Shown here one piece after another: positions 1 through 6,569 of a DNA stretch of 15,449 nucleotides. The notes beneath the pieces were generated by a model that had not been told where the DNA came from, made no database searches, and saw only the letters and a list, made by a program, of their open reading frames with translations. Both the position numbers and the translations under genes were made by a program. The first letter of the stretch is position 1; each line of letters starts with the position of its first letter. The stretch covers positions 1-15,449 of the forward strand of contig JAAYMG010000105.1 of the NCBI GenBank assembly GCA_012521525.1, written 5' to 3'. The stretch comes from Clostridiales bacterium. GTDB lineage: Bacteria; Bacillota; Clostridia; Oscillospirales; JAAYOS01.

Positions 1-807
1 AAGTCATTGGGGCAAAACTTCATAACGAAGCGGTGGATACCAGAAAGGATCGTCTCCGCTTCGGGAATAGACGATCGGCATGGTGTTCTCGAAATCGGAC
101 CGGGTATCGGTACGCTTACCCGCTCCCTGTGCGAATCGGCAGGCAGGGTAACATGCCTTGAGCTGGACAGCCGCCTGATACCGGTACTCCGTGAAACGCT
201 GTCCGAAAACAAAAACGTGATCATTAGACAGGGCGATGCGCTGAAGGCAGACCTCGCGCAGATAATCCATGATGATTTGGACGGCCTGATCCCCGTTGCC
301 TGTGCCAATCTGCCCTACTACATCACCACTCCTGTCCTCGAACGGTTATTCAAGAGCCGCCTTTTCAGGCAAATCACGGTCATGGTCCAGAAAGAAGTTG
401 CATGCAGGATCTGCGCATCCGCGGGAAGTCCGGATTACGGTGCCTTTACGGTATTTGCCAGGTACTACAGCGACCCGGAAATACTGTTTGACGTACCGGC
501 AGGCTGCTTTTTGCCCAGGCCCAAAGTCGACTCTTCGGTGGTTTTGTTTCGTATGCATACTTCTAACCCGTATGGCATCACCGACGAGGAGTTGTTCTTC
601 AAAATCGTGCGCTCCTCATTTGCGCAGCGCAGGAAGACGTTGATCAACGGTCTGCTCTCGGTGCTCCCGATGAATAAAGACGAGCTTGCTTCCGTCATAT
701 CCGGCTGCGGATTTCGTCCGGATGTAAGAGGCGAAACCCTTTCAATCGAAGCTTTTGCCAAAATTACCGCCGAAATTTCCAAAAAGCTTGTTGATTTTGA
801 ACGTTAA
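1..807 (+). CDS. rsmA: 16S rRNA (adenine(1518)-N(6)/adenine(1519)-N(6))-dimethyltransferase, 5' partial
   Basis: This cytoplasmic enzyme uses S-adenosylmethionine to dimethylate two adjacent adenines in the 3' terminal hairpin of 16S rRNA during late small-subunit assembly. The reading frame is open from base 1 and begins K-S-L-G-Q-N-F, the conserved N-terminal motif of the family, so the true start lies upstream of the window. The TTG at base 7 is the Leu of that motif, not a start. Visible motifs are the SAM-binding glycine loop EIGPGIG near visible residue 31, the acidic end of strand 2 (CLELD), and the catalytic NLPYYITTP motif near residue 103. About 268 residues are visible against roughly 280-290 for the family, so only a short piece is missing. 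It ends at TAA 805-807. Identification is secure. Confidence 0.97.
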   Translation, partial: KSLGQNFITKRWIPERIVSASGIDDRHGVLEIGPGIGTLTRSLCESAGRVTCLELDSRLIPVLRETLSENKNVIIRQGDALKADLAQIIHDDLDGLIPVACANLPYYITTPVLERLFKSRLFRQITVMVQKEVACRICASAGSPDYGAFTVFARYYSDPEILFDVPAGCFLPRPKVDSSVVLFRMHTSNPYGITDEELFFKIVRSSFAQRRKTLINGLLSVLPMNKDELASVISGCGFRPDVRGETLSIEAFAKITAEISKKLVDFER

Positions 808-810
808 TTC

Positions 811-861
811 TTGCAATTTTTTATTGCGCAAGTTGCAATTTTAATATAAAATTTATATTAG
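811..861 (+). promoter_or_regulatory. Candidate pckG promoter/operator with boxes and a palindrome
   Basis: The rsmA-pckG gap holds an exact direct repeat TTGCAATTTT at 811-820 and 833-842, 22 bases apart (about two helical turns). Between them is the self-complementary TTGCGCAA at 824-831. A perfect inverted repeat, TAATATAAA-A-TTTATATTA, follows at 842-860. A -10-like hexamer (TATAAA 845-850 or TATTAG 856-861) falls inside the palindrome. TTGCAA 833-838 sits 17 bases before TATTAG and could act as the -35. The repeats are seen directly; the promoter and operator roles are inferred. Confidence 0.4.
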
Positions 862-902
862 GTATGCGTATAATCATCCGCAGACTGAAAGGAGATTACA
901 GA

Positions 903-2672
903 ATGGTTCCTACCAAAAACAAAGCTATCCTCGACTGGGTCGAAGAACAGGTCAAACTTACAAAGCCCGACAAAGTTGTATGGATCACCGGCGACGAAGA
1001 GCAATTGAACCAGCTCCGCCAGGAAGCATACGCTACCGGCGAGCTGATAGAACTCAACCAGGAAAAGCTGCCGGGATGCGCACTCCACCGCACTGCCCAA
1101 AATGACGTCGCCCGCGTAGAGGATAGGACATTCATTTGCACGCCCACAAGGCGCGAAGCAGGCCCCACAAACAACTGGATGGACCCCGATGAAATGAAGG
1201 AAAAGCTCAACGCCCTGTATGACGGGTCTATGAAGGGCCGTACGATGTATGTTATCCCCTATTCAATGAGCGTTAGCGGATCTCCATTCGCAAAGTATGG
1301 AATCGAGCTGACCGATTCGATTTATGTTGTTTTGAACATGGCCATCATGACCCGTGTCAGCGCCAGGATCTATGATGAGCTTGGTGACAGCCCGGACTTC
1401 GTAAAAGGCCTCCATGCCAAGGCAGACCTTGACGCGGAGAACCGCTACATCGTCCATTTCCCGCAGGAGAACCTCATCTGCTCGATAAATTCGGGTTATG
1501 GCGGAAACGTCCTGCTGGGCAAGAAGTGCTTCGCTCTGCGAATCGCTTCCTACCTCGGACAGAAAGAAGGCTGGCTGGCCGAGCATATGCTCATCCTGGG
1601 CGTAGAAAACCCGCAGGGAGAGGTACGCTACCTTGCAGCTGCCTTCCCGTCTGCATGCGGTAAAACCAACCTGGCCATGCTTATCCCGCCGGATGTATAC
1701 AAGGAGAAGGGTTACAAGGTATGGTGCGTCGGCGATGACATCGCCTGGCTGCGTGTCGGCAAAGACGGAAGGCTCTGGGCCGTCAACCCTGAGAACGGAT
1801 TCTTCGGCGTCGCTCCCGGAACAAGCGACAAGTCCAACCCCAACGCACTGGCTACCACCCGCAGGAACACGATCTTTACGAACGTTGTCCAAAACCTTGA
1901 CGACAACACCGTATGGTGGGAAGGTCTCGACAAGAATCCTCCCAAGAACGCTCTCGACTGGACAGGCAAGAAGTGGGATCCGGAAAGCGGCGTAAAGGGC
2001 GCTCATCCAAACTCCCGTTTCACCGCTCCCGCAAAACAGTGCCCATGCATCTCGCCTGAGTTCGATAATCCTGAAGGAGTACCGATTTCCGCCATCGTTT
2101 TCGGCGGACGTCGTGCGAAAACCGCTCCGCTGGTATATCAATCATTCGACTGGAACCACGGCGTATTCGTAGGATCCATCATGGCTTCCGAAACCACTGC
2201 CGCGGCTGCCGGCGCTGTCGGCGTCGTACGTCGTGACCCGATGGCCATGCTCCCGTTCTGCGGATACAACATGGGTGACTACTTCCAGCACTGGCTCAAC
2301 ATGGGACAGAAGATCGAGAAGCAGCCCAAGATCTTCAACGTCAACTGGTTCCGCCAGGACGAAAACGGCAACTTCATCTGGCCGGGATTCGGCGAAAACA
2401 TGAGAGTCCTCGAGTGGATACTCAAGCGTGCCTTTGATGAGATCGACGCGGTAGAGACCCCGATCGGCTATATGCCGAGGCCCGAGGACATCAACATCGA
2501 AGGGCTCGATCTTGACCTTGACACGATGAAGGACCTGCTCAGCGTCGACGTCAAGTATTGGAAGGAAGACGTTGAAAACATCAAGCAGTTCTACGCCAAG
2601 TTTGACGAGTTCAACACCCTCCCGCAAGAGCTGAGAGATCAGCTTGCCGCACTTGAAAAACGCCTTGGCTGA
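903..2672 (+). CDS. pckG: Phosphoenolpyruvate carboxykinase, GTP-dependent
   Basis: The enzyme interconverts oxaloacetate plus GTP with phosphoenolpyruvate, CO2 and GDP, in the cytoplasm. It serves gluconeogenesis or, in many anaerobes, the anaplerotic/fermentative direction. The 589-residue product matches the GTP family (about 600 residues), not the ATP family (about 530). Visible motifs are SGYGGN (residues 197-202, substrate loop), the P-loop FPSACGKTN (248-256) with the hyper-reactive Cys252, the metal-binding VGDD (276-279), NPENGFFGVAPGT near 295-307, and FGGRRAKTAPLVY further on. The start at 903 is chosen because AAAGGAG (888-894) lies 8 bases upstream. An in-frame ATG at 864 has no such site and would add 13 residues unlike the family. 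It follows rsmA by 95 bases with its own candidate promoter, and a hairpin terminator follows. No damage is seen. Confidence 0.97.
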   Translation: MVPTKNKAILDWVEEQVKLTKPDKVVWITGDEEQLNQLRQEAYATGELIELNQEKLPGCALHRTAQNDVARVEDRTFICTPTRREAGPTNNWMDPDEMKEKLNALYDGSMKGRTMYVIPYSMSVSGSPFAKYGIELTDSIYVVLNMAIMTRVSARIYDELGDSPDFVKGLHAKADLDAENRYIVHFPQENLICSINSGYGGNVLLGKKCFALRIASYLGQKEGWLAEHMLILGVENPQGEVRYLAAAFPSACGKTNLAMLIPPDVYKEKGYKVWCVGDDIAWLRVGKDGRLWAVNPENGFFGVAPGTSDKSNPNALATTRRNTIFTNVVQNLDDNTVWWEGLDKNPPKNALDWTGKKWDPESGVKGAHPNSRFTAPAKQCPCISPEFDNPEGVPISAIVFGGRRAKTAPLVYQSFDWNHGVFVGSIMASETTAAAAGAVGVVRRDPMAMLPFCGYNMGDYFQHWLNMGQKIEKQPKIFNVNWFRQDENGNFIWPGFGENMRVLEWILKRAFDEIDAVETPIGYMPRPEDINIEGLDLDLDTMKDLLSVDVKYWKEDVENIKQFYAKFDEFNTLPQELRDQLAALEKRLG

Positions 2673-2742
2673 TTTCAGCTGCGCAAGTTGACGCTATAGA
2701 CAGTCTCTTAATCATTGTTGCGGTAGAACAAAAGATAACAAC

Positions 2743-2784
2743 GATCCGGTAAGTGACAGAGGTTACTTACCGGATCTTGATTTT
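2743..2784 (+). terminator. Rho-independent terminator of pckG
   Basis: A perfect 12-bp stem (GATCCGGTAAGT 2743-2754 with ACTTACCGGATC 2765-2776) closes a 10-base loop and is followed by TTGATTTT. It lies 70 bases after the pckG stop. Confidence 0.85.
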
Positions 2785-2789
2785 ATGCG

Positions 2790-3056
2790 GCTGACGTTCA
2801 AATATCGGTACTGTTCGCCCCATTTGATACCTGCCCGTAAAGACCTGTTATAGTGACCTCATCAGGTGATATGACACCTTGATGTACGGCTCCCCTTGCC
2901 CCGACCTGCGCATGACGTTTATCATCACAATTCCGCCAAAACAAAGCTGCGTCAACCAAAACTACCCGTTTTGAATGACACAGCCATATGTCTGTTACTT
3001 TATCTGAATGCGAAAAATAATCAAATATCAAGTTTTTACTGCTGTTTATTACGTAA
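2790..3056. other. Intergenic stretch without a supported gene
   Basis: No gene is recognisable here on either strand. A 77-codon minus-strand frame (3031 to 2798) matches nothing I know and has no convincing ribosome binding site. A bulged hairpin is visible (CATCAGGTG 2860-2868 with CACCTTGATG 2875-2884, 6-base loop), but no T tract follows it. The segment could be decayed sequence or spacer between the pckG unit and the convergent minus-strand genes. Confidence 0.5.
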
Positions 3057-3091
3057 CGACTGATTTACCGCGAAGCAAACCGGATCAGTCG
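3057..3091 (-). terminator. Hairpin at the end of the E2-like gene, possible weak terminator
   Basis: CGACTGAT (3057-3064) pairs with ATCAGTCG (3084-3091), and CCG (3068-3070) pairs with CGG (3081-3083) across a 3-base bulge. The TGA stop of the minus-strand gene lies inside the stem. The minus-strand sequence after it (GTTACGTAAT) has only a poor T tract, so termination is uncertain. Confidence 0.4.
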
Positions 3092-3975
3092 ATATCCTCA
3101 ACTACGACTTCGGGGGGATTGTCAAGTATTTCAGGGTTCTTGAAACAGTCCTTGAAATACTTCAGCGCCGTGGCAAAGTAGTGACCGTCGCAAATGCGCT
3201 CGTCGGCGGATACAGTATAGTCGATATACTTGCGCTCCACGACCGTGCCGTCCCTGGTCAATTCATACGCTTTTCTCTTTGCCCCGTATGACAGGAACAG
3301 GGGAACGTTGCCAAAGTCATACAGGTGGTGGAAGATCGGAGGGATACCCAGGGATCCCATGGAGGTTATAAAGAACGAGCCGTGGAACGGACTCAGCTTT
3401 GTAAGCGACCTGGGGATCAGGTCAAAATAATCCATAAACCTCAGGACCATCATGACAAACTTCAAAAAAAGTCCGGGTATGTAGTAGAAAAAGCGCGCAG
3501 TTGAATCGAAAGAGCTTATATCCCCTTCAGCCCTGTTGGTCTCGATCTGCTCATTGAGCTTCCTGTAGATATCATAGATCGTGTCGGTGGGCTCGCATTC
3601 TATTTTTATGATGGTCTCCATCGCATCAAGTTTCATTTCCTTCTTGATGGCCATGCAGATTTCTATATTGTTCCGGGCATATATCTTCTGGCCGCCGATA
3701 AACCGGTTGATTCCCGGCAGCTGGGAAACGGTGCGGACATATGTGGCAATCAGGATATGCAATATCCCAAGCCCTTTCAGCCCTTCTTTTCTCTTTTTGC
3801 TGATGTATCTTTCCACCCTGCTGATTTCGACGGAATCCCGGAAATAGTTCGTCGAGCCGACTCTGTCCCTCATGATATATGATGAGACGTTGTTAAGAGG
3901 ATGCAAAGACCTGATCTTCCTGCCCTCTTTCCTATCACCAAGCCTGCGTTTTCTCTTTTTGGTCTCTTTCGGCAT
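3085..3975 (-). CDS. Stand-alone E2-like acyltransferase (2-oxoacid dehydrogenase catalytic-domain fold), probably without classic catalysis
   Basis: The 296-residue product aligns by eye with the catalytic domain of 2-oxoacid dehydrogenase E2 / chloramphenicol acetyltransferase proteins. An N-terminal HPLNNVSSYIMRDR stretch resembles the start of E2 domains. FFITSMGSLG, about 55 residues before the active-site motif, matches the conserved Ser/Thr-containing strand. ADERICDG (257-264) sits where E2 proteins carry DHRxxDG. The catalytic His of that motif is Glu259 here (codon 3199-3201, GAG). No lipoyl or subunit-binding domain precedes it, the first 25 residues are very Lys/Arg-rich, and no E1 or E3 gene is nearby, so it is unlikely to be part of a dehydrogenase complex. 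The ATG at 3975 follows AAGGGG with suitable spacing. It may act as a CoA- or acyl-binding protein; the real role is unknown. Confidence 0.8.
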   Translation of the reverse strand: MPKETKKRKRRLGDRKEGRKIRSLHPLNNVSSYIMRDRVGSTNYFRDSVEISRVERYISKKRKEGLKGLGILHILIATYVRTVSQLPGINRFIGGQKIYARNNIEICMAIKKEMKLDAMETIIKIECEPTDTIYDIYRKLNEQIETNRAEGDISSFDSTARFFYYIPGLFLKFVMMVLRFMDYFDLIPRSLTKLSPFHGSFFITSMGSLGIPPIFHHLYDFGNVPLFLSYGAKRKAYELTRDGTVVERKYIDYTVSADERICDGHYFATALKYFKDCFKNPEILDNPPEVVVEDID

Positions 3976-4030
3976 TATACTGTCCCCTTTTTCATCGTTG
4001 ATTTGTGGTTTCCCAACTCTCCTTTTGATT

Positions 4031-4059
4031 ATTTTATATTATTCCGTCACACATTACAA
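4031..4059 (-). promoter_or_regulatory. Candidate promoter of the E2-like gene
   Basis: Read on the minus strand, TTGTAA (4059-4054) and TAAAAT (4036-4031) are separated by 17 bases. The first codon is about 55 bases downstream. This would let the gene be expressed apart from the zinc-ribbon gene before it. Confidence 0.5.
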
Positions 4060-4094
4060 GTCCCGGCCGCAATTTCATGTCACCGGTCACACCT

Positions 4095-4340
4095 CTATTG
4101 TTCGGCGGTTTCCGGGTTCTTTTTCAGCTTATTATACAGCTCATCTCCGACGCAGAGTCTTGCGTATTTACACCAGTCGACACATGACCGGATATCGTTG
4201 TAGACTACGAACCCGCACTTGTCGCACGCCATTTCCTTGTCGATCGAGAATATTTCTATCTCGTTTCCGCATTCGGGGCAGACCTTTATTTCCAGTGTCG
4301 GCCTCCGCAAATTATCGGCCCCGTGGCATCGTTCAAACAT
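4095..4340 (-). CDS. Small zinc-ribbon protein of unknown function
   Basis: The 81-residue product carries CPEC and CDKC (about residues 21-24 and 38-41), a classic four-cysteine zinc ribbon. A second Cys set, CVDWCKYARLC, lies about residues 53-63 and could bind another metal or form part of the same fold. The rest is charged, with no membrane segment or signal peptide. The ATG at 4340 is chosen because GGGAGGTG lies 6 bases upstream; an in-frame GTG at 4349 is part of that site. It has its own candidate promoter and is followed after 119 bases by the E2-like gene on the same strand, so co-expression is possible. I recognise the ribbon but not a named family. It is more likely an accessory or nucleic-acid/protein-binding protein than an enzyme. 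Confidence 0.8.
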   Translation of the reverse strand: MFERCHGADNLRRPTLEIKVCPECGNEIEIFSIDKEMACDKCGFVVYNDIRSCVDWCKYARLCVGDELYNKLKKNPETAEQ

Positions 4341-4366
4341 AAGTTGCACCTCCCGTCCCTGGTTCT

Positions 4367-4394
4367 ATTATAGTACAAAATCCGGCATTTGTAA
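4367..4394 (-). promoter_or_regulatory. Promoter of the zinc-ribbon gene
   Basis: On the minus strand TTACAA (4394-4389) and a perfect TATAAT (4372-4367) are separated by 16 bases. The start codon at 4340 is about 20 bases downstream of the likely transcription start. Confidence 0.6.
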
Positions 4395-4484
4395 TATGCT
4401 ATTGATCCGGTTTCAAAATCCGAGCGGATCCAGCATATTAATTTAAAATTATTCTAAAAAATCATCGATATCGGAAGAAACTAC

Positions 4485-4512
4485 TTGTATTATGTACATA
4501 AGAAACTATAAT
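4485..4512 (+). promoter_or_regulatory. Upstream promoter of the 4605 gene
   Basis: TTGTAT (4485-4490) and a perfect TATAAT (4507-4512) lie 16 bases apart. Transcription would start near 4519, giving a leader of about 85 bases before the gene at 4605. Confidence 0.55.
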
Positions 4513-4543
4513 TTGAAAAAAAGGAATTTTATCACAGTCTGCC

Positions 4544-4571
4544 TTTGCGGTGTGTGACTGCATGATACAAT
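4544..4571 (+). promoter_or_regulatory. Second, extended -10 promoter of the 4605 gene
   Basis: TGATACAAT (4563-4571) is an extended -10 element. TTTGCG (4544-4549) is a weak -35 at 16-base spacing. It lies about 30 bases before the ribosome binding site. Confidence 0.45.
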
Positions 4572-4604
4572 GCTGCTCTTAACTCTGTTTTTGGAGGTGG
4601 AAGA

Positions 4605-5339
4605 ATGGACGAGTCATTGACCATACAACGTCATCTGGAGCAACAGCAACACAGACAGGAGGAATCTCTGCAATACCGGCGTGATTCAGAAGAAATGGTC
4701 CTTCAGAGGTCTCTGAACACTTTTGTCAGCTTAGAGGAACGTGAGGCTTTTGAGCGACAGGCTGTGAACAGTCAGAAGAGCATGTTTCAATATTACCATT
4801 TGAGCACGTTTCAGCCGGGGAAAACAGCCGAGACCTCCCAGGCTCGCAGGCCGGACATGGAGATCAAAAAGGAGCGGAAGGCCTTCTACAGCGAGCAGAA
4901 AAAGAGGGCCAGGACAAACGAGGGAGGCCTGCTTACGGAGGATGAGATCGAGAATATCGAGCTTCTGCGCCAGTCCACCTGGGGGCAGAAGACCTGGATG
5001 AAAGAGAAGAGAAAGGGCTGCGATTTCACGCAGGAAGAACTGTATCAGCAGGCGCTCATGGGCGACTTCAGTAATTTTGAACACCTTGACGAGCCTCTCC
5101 GGAACGCGCTGGCCAGCCGGTGGATGCGGCAGAACTTCGTCATGCCCAGGCCCGGCCAGACGCCGGGCGGGTATGCCAGGAACCTTGCCGAGCAGTTGGG
5201 TGCAGAAGGGCTCATGCATCCCCTGTTCAGGCTGGGCATATCCCTCGCCATGCGCAGCGGGTTCAGAGATATACCCCGAGAGTATTTCGTGGAACTCGAC
5301 AACAAGACCCGGAAAGCTATGAAGGATTCATCCGTATGA
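4605..5339 (+). CDS. Hypothetical protein, charged N-terminal half
   Basis: I do not recognise the family. The 244-residue product begins with about 110 residues rich in Gln, Glu, Arg and Lys, likely coiled-coil or disordered. The second half looks folded and contains aromatic- and Leu-rich stretches: STWGQKTWMKEK near residue 125, LRNALASRWMRQNF near 167-180, and PGQTPGGYARNLAEQLGAEG near 184-203. No signal peptide, membrane segment or catalytic motif is visible, so it is probably cytoplasmic. The ATG at 4605 follows a strong GGAGGTGG at 4593-4600. Tandem promoters lie upstream. The GNAT-like gene starts 88 bases after its stop with no terminator between them, which suggests a two-gene operon. 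Confidence 0.75.
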   Translation: MDESLTIQRHLEQQQHRQEESLQYRRDSEEMVLQRSLNTFVSLEEREAFERQAVNSQKSMFQYYHLSTFQPGKTAETSQARRPDMEIKKERKAFYSEQKKRARTNEGGLLTEDEIENIELLRQSTWGQKTWMKEKRKGCDFTQEELYQQALMGDFSNFEHLDEPLRNALASRWMRQNFVMPRPGQTPGGYARNLAEQLGAEGLMHPLFRLGISLAMRSGFRDIPREYFVELDNKTRKAMKDSSV

Positions 5340-5427
5340 TAGAGATGAAGACAGCGGAAATCGAGGGCTCGAATCCTGGCAGATATGCCGGTAACGACGC
5401 AGTTTTTGATCACAGGAGGATGCAGTC

Positions 5428-6318
5428 ATGAGCGATTTGGACCATAAGCCACCTGCCGAAGAGCTGCCTGCTTTGGATGTGACCCCGATCGACCGTACGA
5501 ATCTTTCATATTTTGCGGCCCTCATACCGCCCGAGTTCCATGCCGGAGTGAAAGACGGCACGCTGTTGGCACTGGGTGCCATATCCGAGGATACGGCATG
5601 CGCCGCACTGGTCGCGGAAATCGCAGAGGCATGCATGGAACTTCGGTCAATTTTTGTCGCGCCGTCTTATAGAAGGCAGTACATAGCTTCCACACTCATC
5701 GGAGAGCTTCTGGATCTCATTGCAGAAAACGGCGAGCTCGGTATACAGAGTCTTTCCGCGGAATACGCCGATGACGGCAGCGGTGTGAAGGAATTCCTGG
5801 ACTACATAGGTTTTGAGCAGGAGATGCTTGATGAAAAGACATACTCCATACCGGTTTCCGCGCTTTCGGACTGCAAGTTCATGAAGCGGACCCCGTCTCC
5901 CGGCATAAAGGTAATGTCCCTCGATACACTGTCGGCTTTCCACCTGCGCGAAATCAGCCAGGCAATGGAAAGCCGCGAAGCTAATTATTTCGGGAAGCCT
6001 ATCGGCCCGGATACGGTCCTGACAAGGCTCAGCTTTGCCGCTTTCCGGGACAACAGGCCCGTGGGCTGCGTTTGCCTTAGTAAGGGAAACGGGGAAGATG
6101 AACTTGTGATGACCGTATTCTTTATCTCCGAAAGCAAGCTGCCGGTTCCCATGACTTTACTGCGGACAGCAGCGGAGTCTGTTATGGAACACTGTCCCGG
6201 TGTTTCAGTGATCAAAATCCCGGTCCTGACCGGGAGCGCAGAACAACTGCTCCAGGCACTGACCGGAGGAGTTGCCAAAGTAAGCGAAACGATGTATTCC
6301 GCAGTTTTGGAGGTTTAG
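5428..6318 (+). CDS. Two-domain GNAT-like acetyltransferase
   Basis: The 296-residue product has a GNAT-type motif A in its first half: the strand LRSIFVAPSYRRQ (72-84) followed by the helix that would bind the pyrophosphate of acetyl-CoA. The usual Q/R-x-x-G-x-G/A is R82-R-Q-Y85-I-A87, with Tyr in place of the central Gly, so acetyl-CoA binding may be altered. The second half (about 150-296), with AAFRDNRPVGCVCLS and a following strand-helix, looks like a second, more degenerate GNAT fold. The ATG follows AGGAGG (5415-5420) by 7 bases. It is probably co-transcribed with the unknown gene at 4605, so the two may act on a common target. The substrate cannot be told. No clear terminator follows. 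Confidence 0.75.
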   Translation: MSDLDHKPPAEELPALDVTPIDRTNLSYFAALIPPEFHAGVKDGTLLALGAISEDTACAALVAEIAEACMELRSIFVAPSYRRQYIASTLIGELLDLIAENGELGIQSLSAEYADDGSGVKEFLDYIGFEQEMLDEKTYSIPVSALSDCKFMKRTPSPGIKVMSLDTLSAFHLREISQAMESREANYFGKPIGPDTVLTRLSFAAFRDNRPVGCVCLSKGNGEDELVMTVFFISESKLPVPMTLLRTAAESVMEHCPGVSVIKIPVLTGSAEQLLQALTGGVAKVSETMYSAVLEV

Positions 6319-6410
6319 CTTCTGAGAAACCAAATACCGGGTGACCGCTTCTGTCAAAGCATAATCATGGCAGTCCGGGCATGGATTCAGAGTCGTGATA
6401 TGTCCCCCTT

Positions 6411-6483
6411 TGTATGGCATCCTGATATCAAAGTTCAGGGTCCCGCGAAGGGGCTTGACAGCATACACAGGAGATGCCATACA
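6411..6483. repeat. 11-bp inverted repeat before the GH3 gene
   Basis: TGTATGGCATC (6411-6421) and GATGCCATACA (6473-6483) are perfectly complementary with 51 bases between. Allowing a 2-base bulge, CTG (6422-6424) can add pairs with CAG (6468-6470). No T tract follows. It may be an RNA hairpin in the tail of the GNAT transcript or a protein-binding pair. Confidence 0.45.
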
Positions 6484-6498
6484 CCTCCGCAAAATCGA

Positions 6499-6527
6499 TT
6501 GTATTGTCATACAAATTTTGCTAAAAT
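6499..6527 (+). promoter_or_regulatory. Promoter of the GH3 gene, overlapped by two palindromes
   Basis: TTGTAT (6499-6504) and TAAAAT (6522-6527) are 17 bases apart, and TGC before the latter makes an extended -10. The -35 is the left arm of TTGTAT-TGTC-ATACAA (6499-6514). The -10 lies in AAATTTT-GCT-AAAATTT (6513-6529). Regulation by a repressor is inferred from the overlap. Confidence 0.6.
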
Positions 6528-6569
6528 TTAAACGCCAAATCGGAAAAATCGAGAAAGGGGAACAAATAA

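Noticed and set aside
864..902. Upstream ATG that would lengthen PckG by 13 residues
   Set aside because: The ribosome binding site AAAGGAG lies between it and the ATG at 903, and the extra residues do not look like the family.
1263..2627. Long minus-strand frames of 292 and 161 codons opposite pckG
   Set aside because: pckG is complete with every family motif on the plus strand; the antisense proteins resemble nothing and have no ribosome binding site. They reflect codon bias of a well-expressed gene.
2798..3031. 77-codon minus-strand frame after pckG
   Set aside because: No recognised family, no good ribosome binding site, and the surrounding gap looks non-coding.
3976..3999. Tiny leader-like frame ATG AAA AAG ... 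TAA overlapping the E2-like start as TAATG
   Set aside because: Six codons, and its AAGGGG is simply the ribosome binding site of the main gene; no evidence for translation.
6205..6510. 101-codon minus-strand frame with a CPDCH motif
   Set aside because: It overlaps the end of the GNAT gene, has no correctly spaced ribosome binding site, and its last third is plain antisense of that gene.
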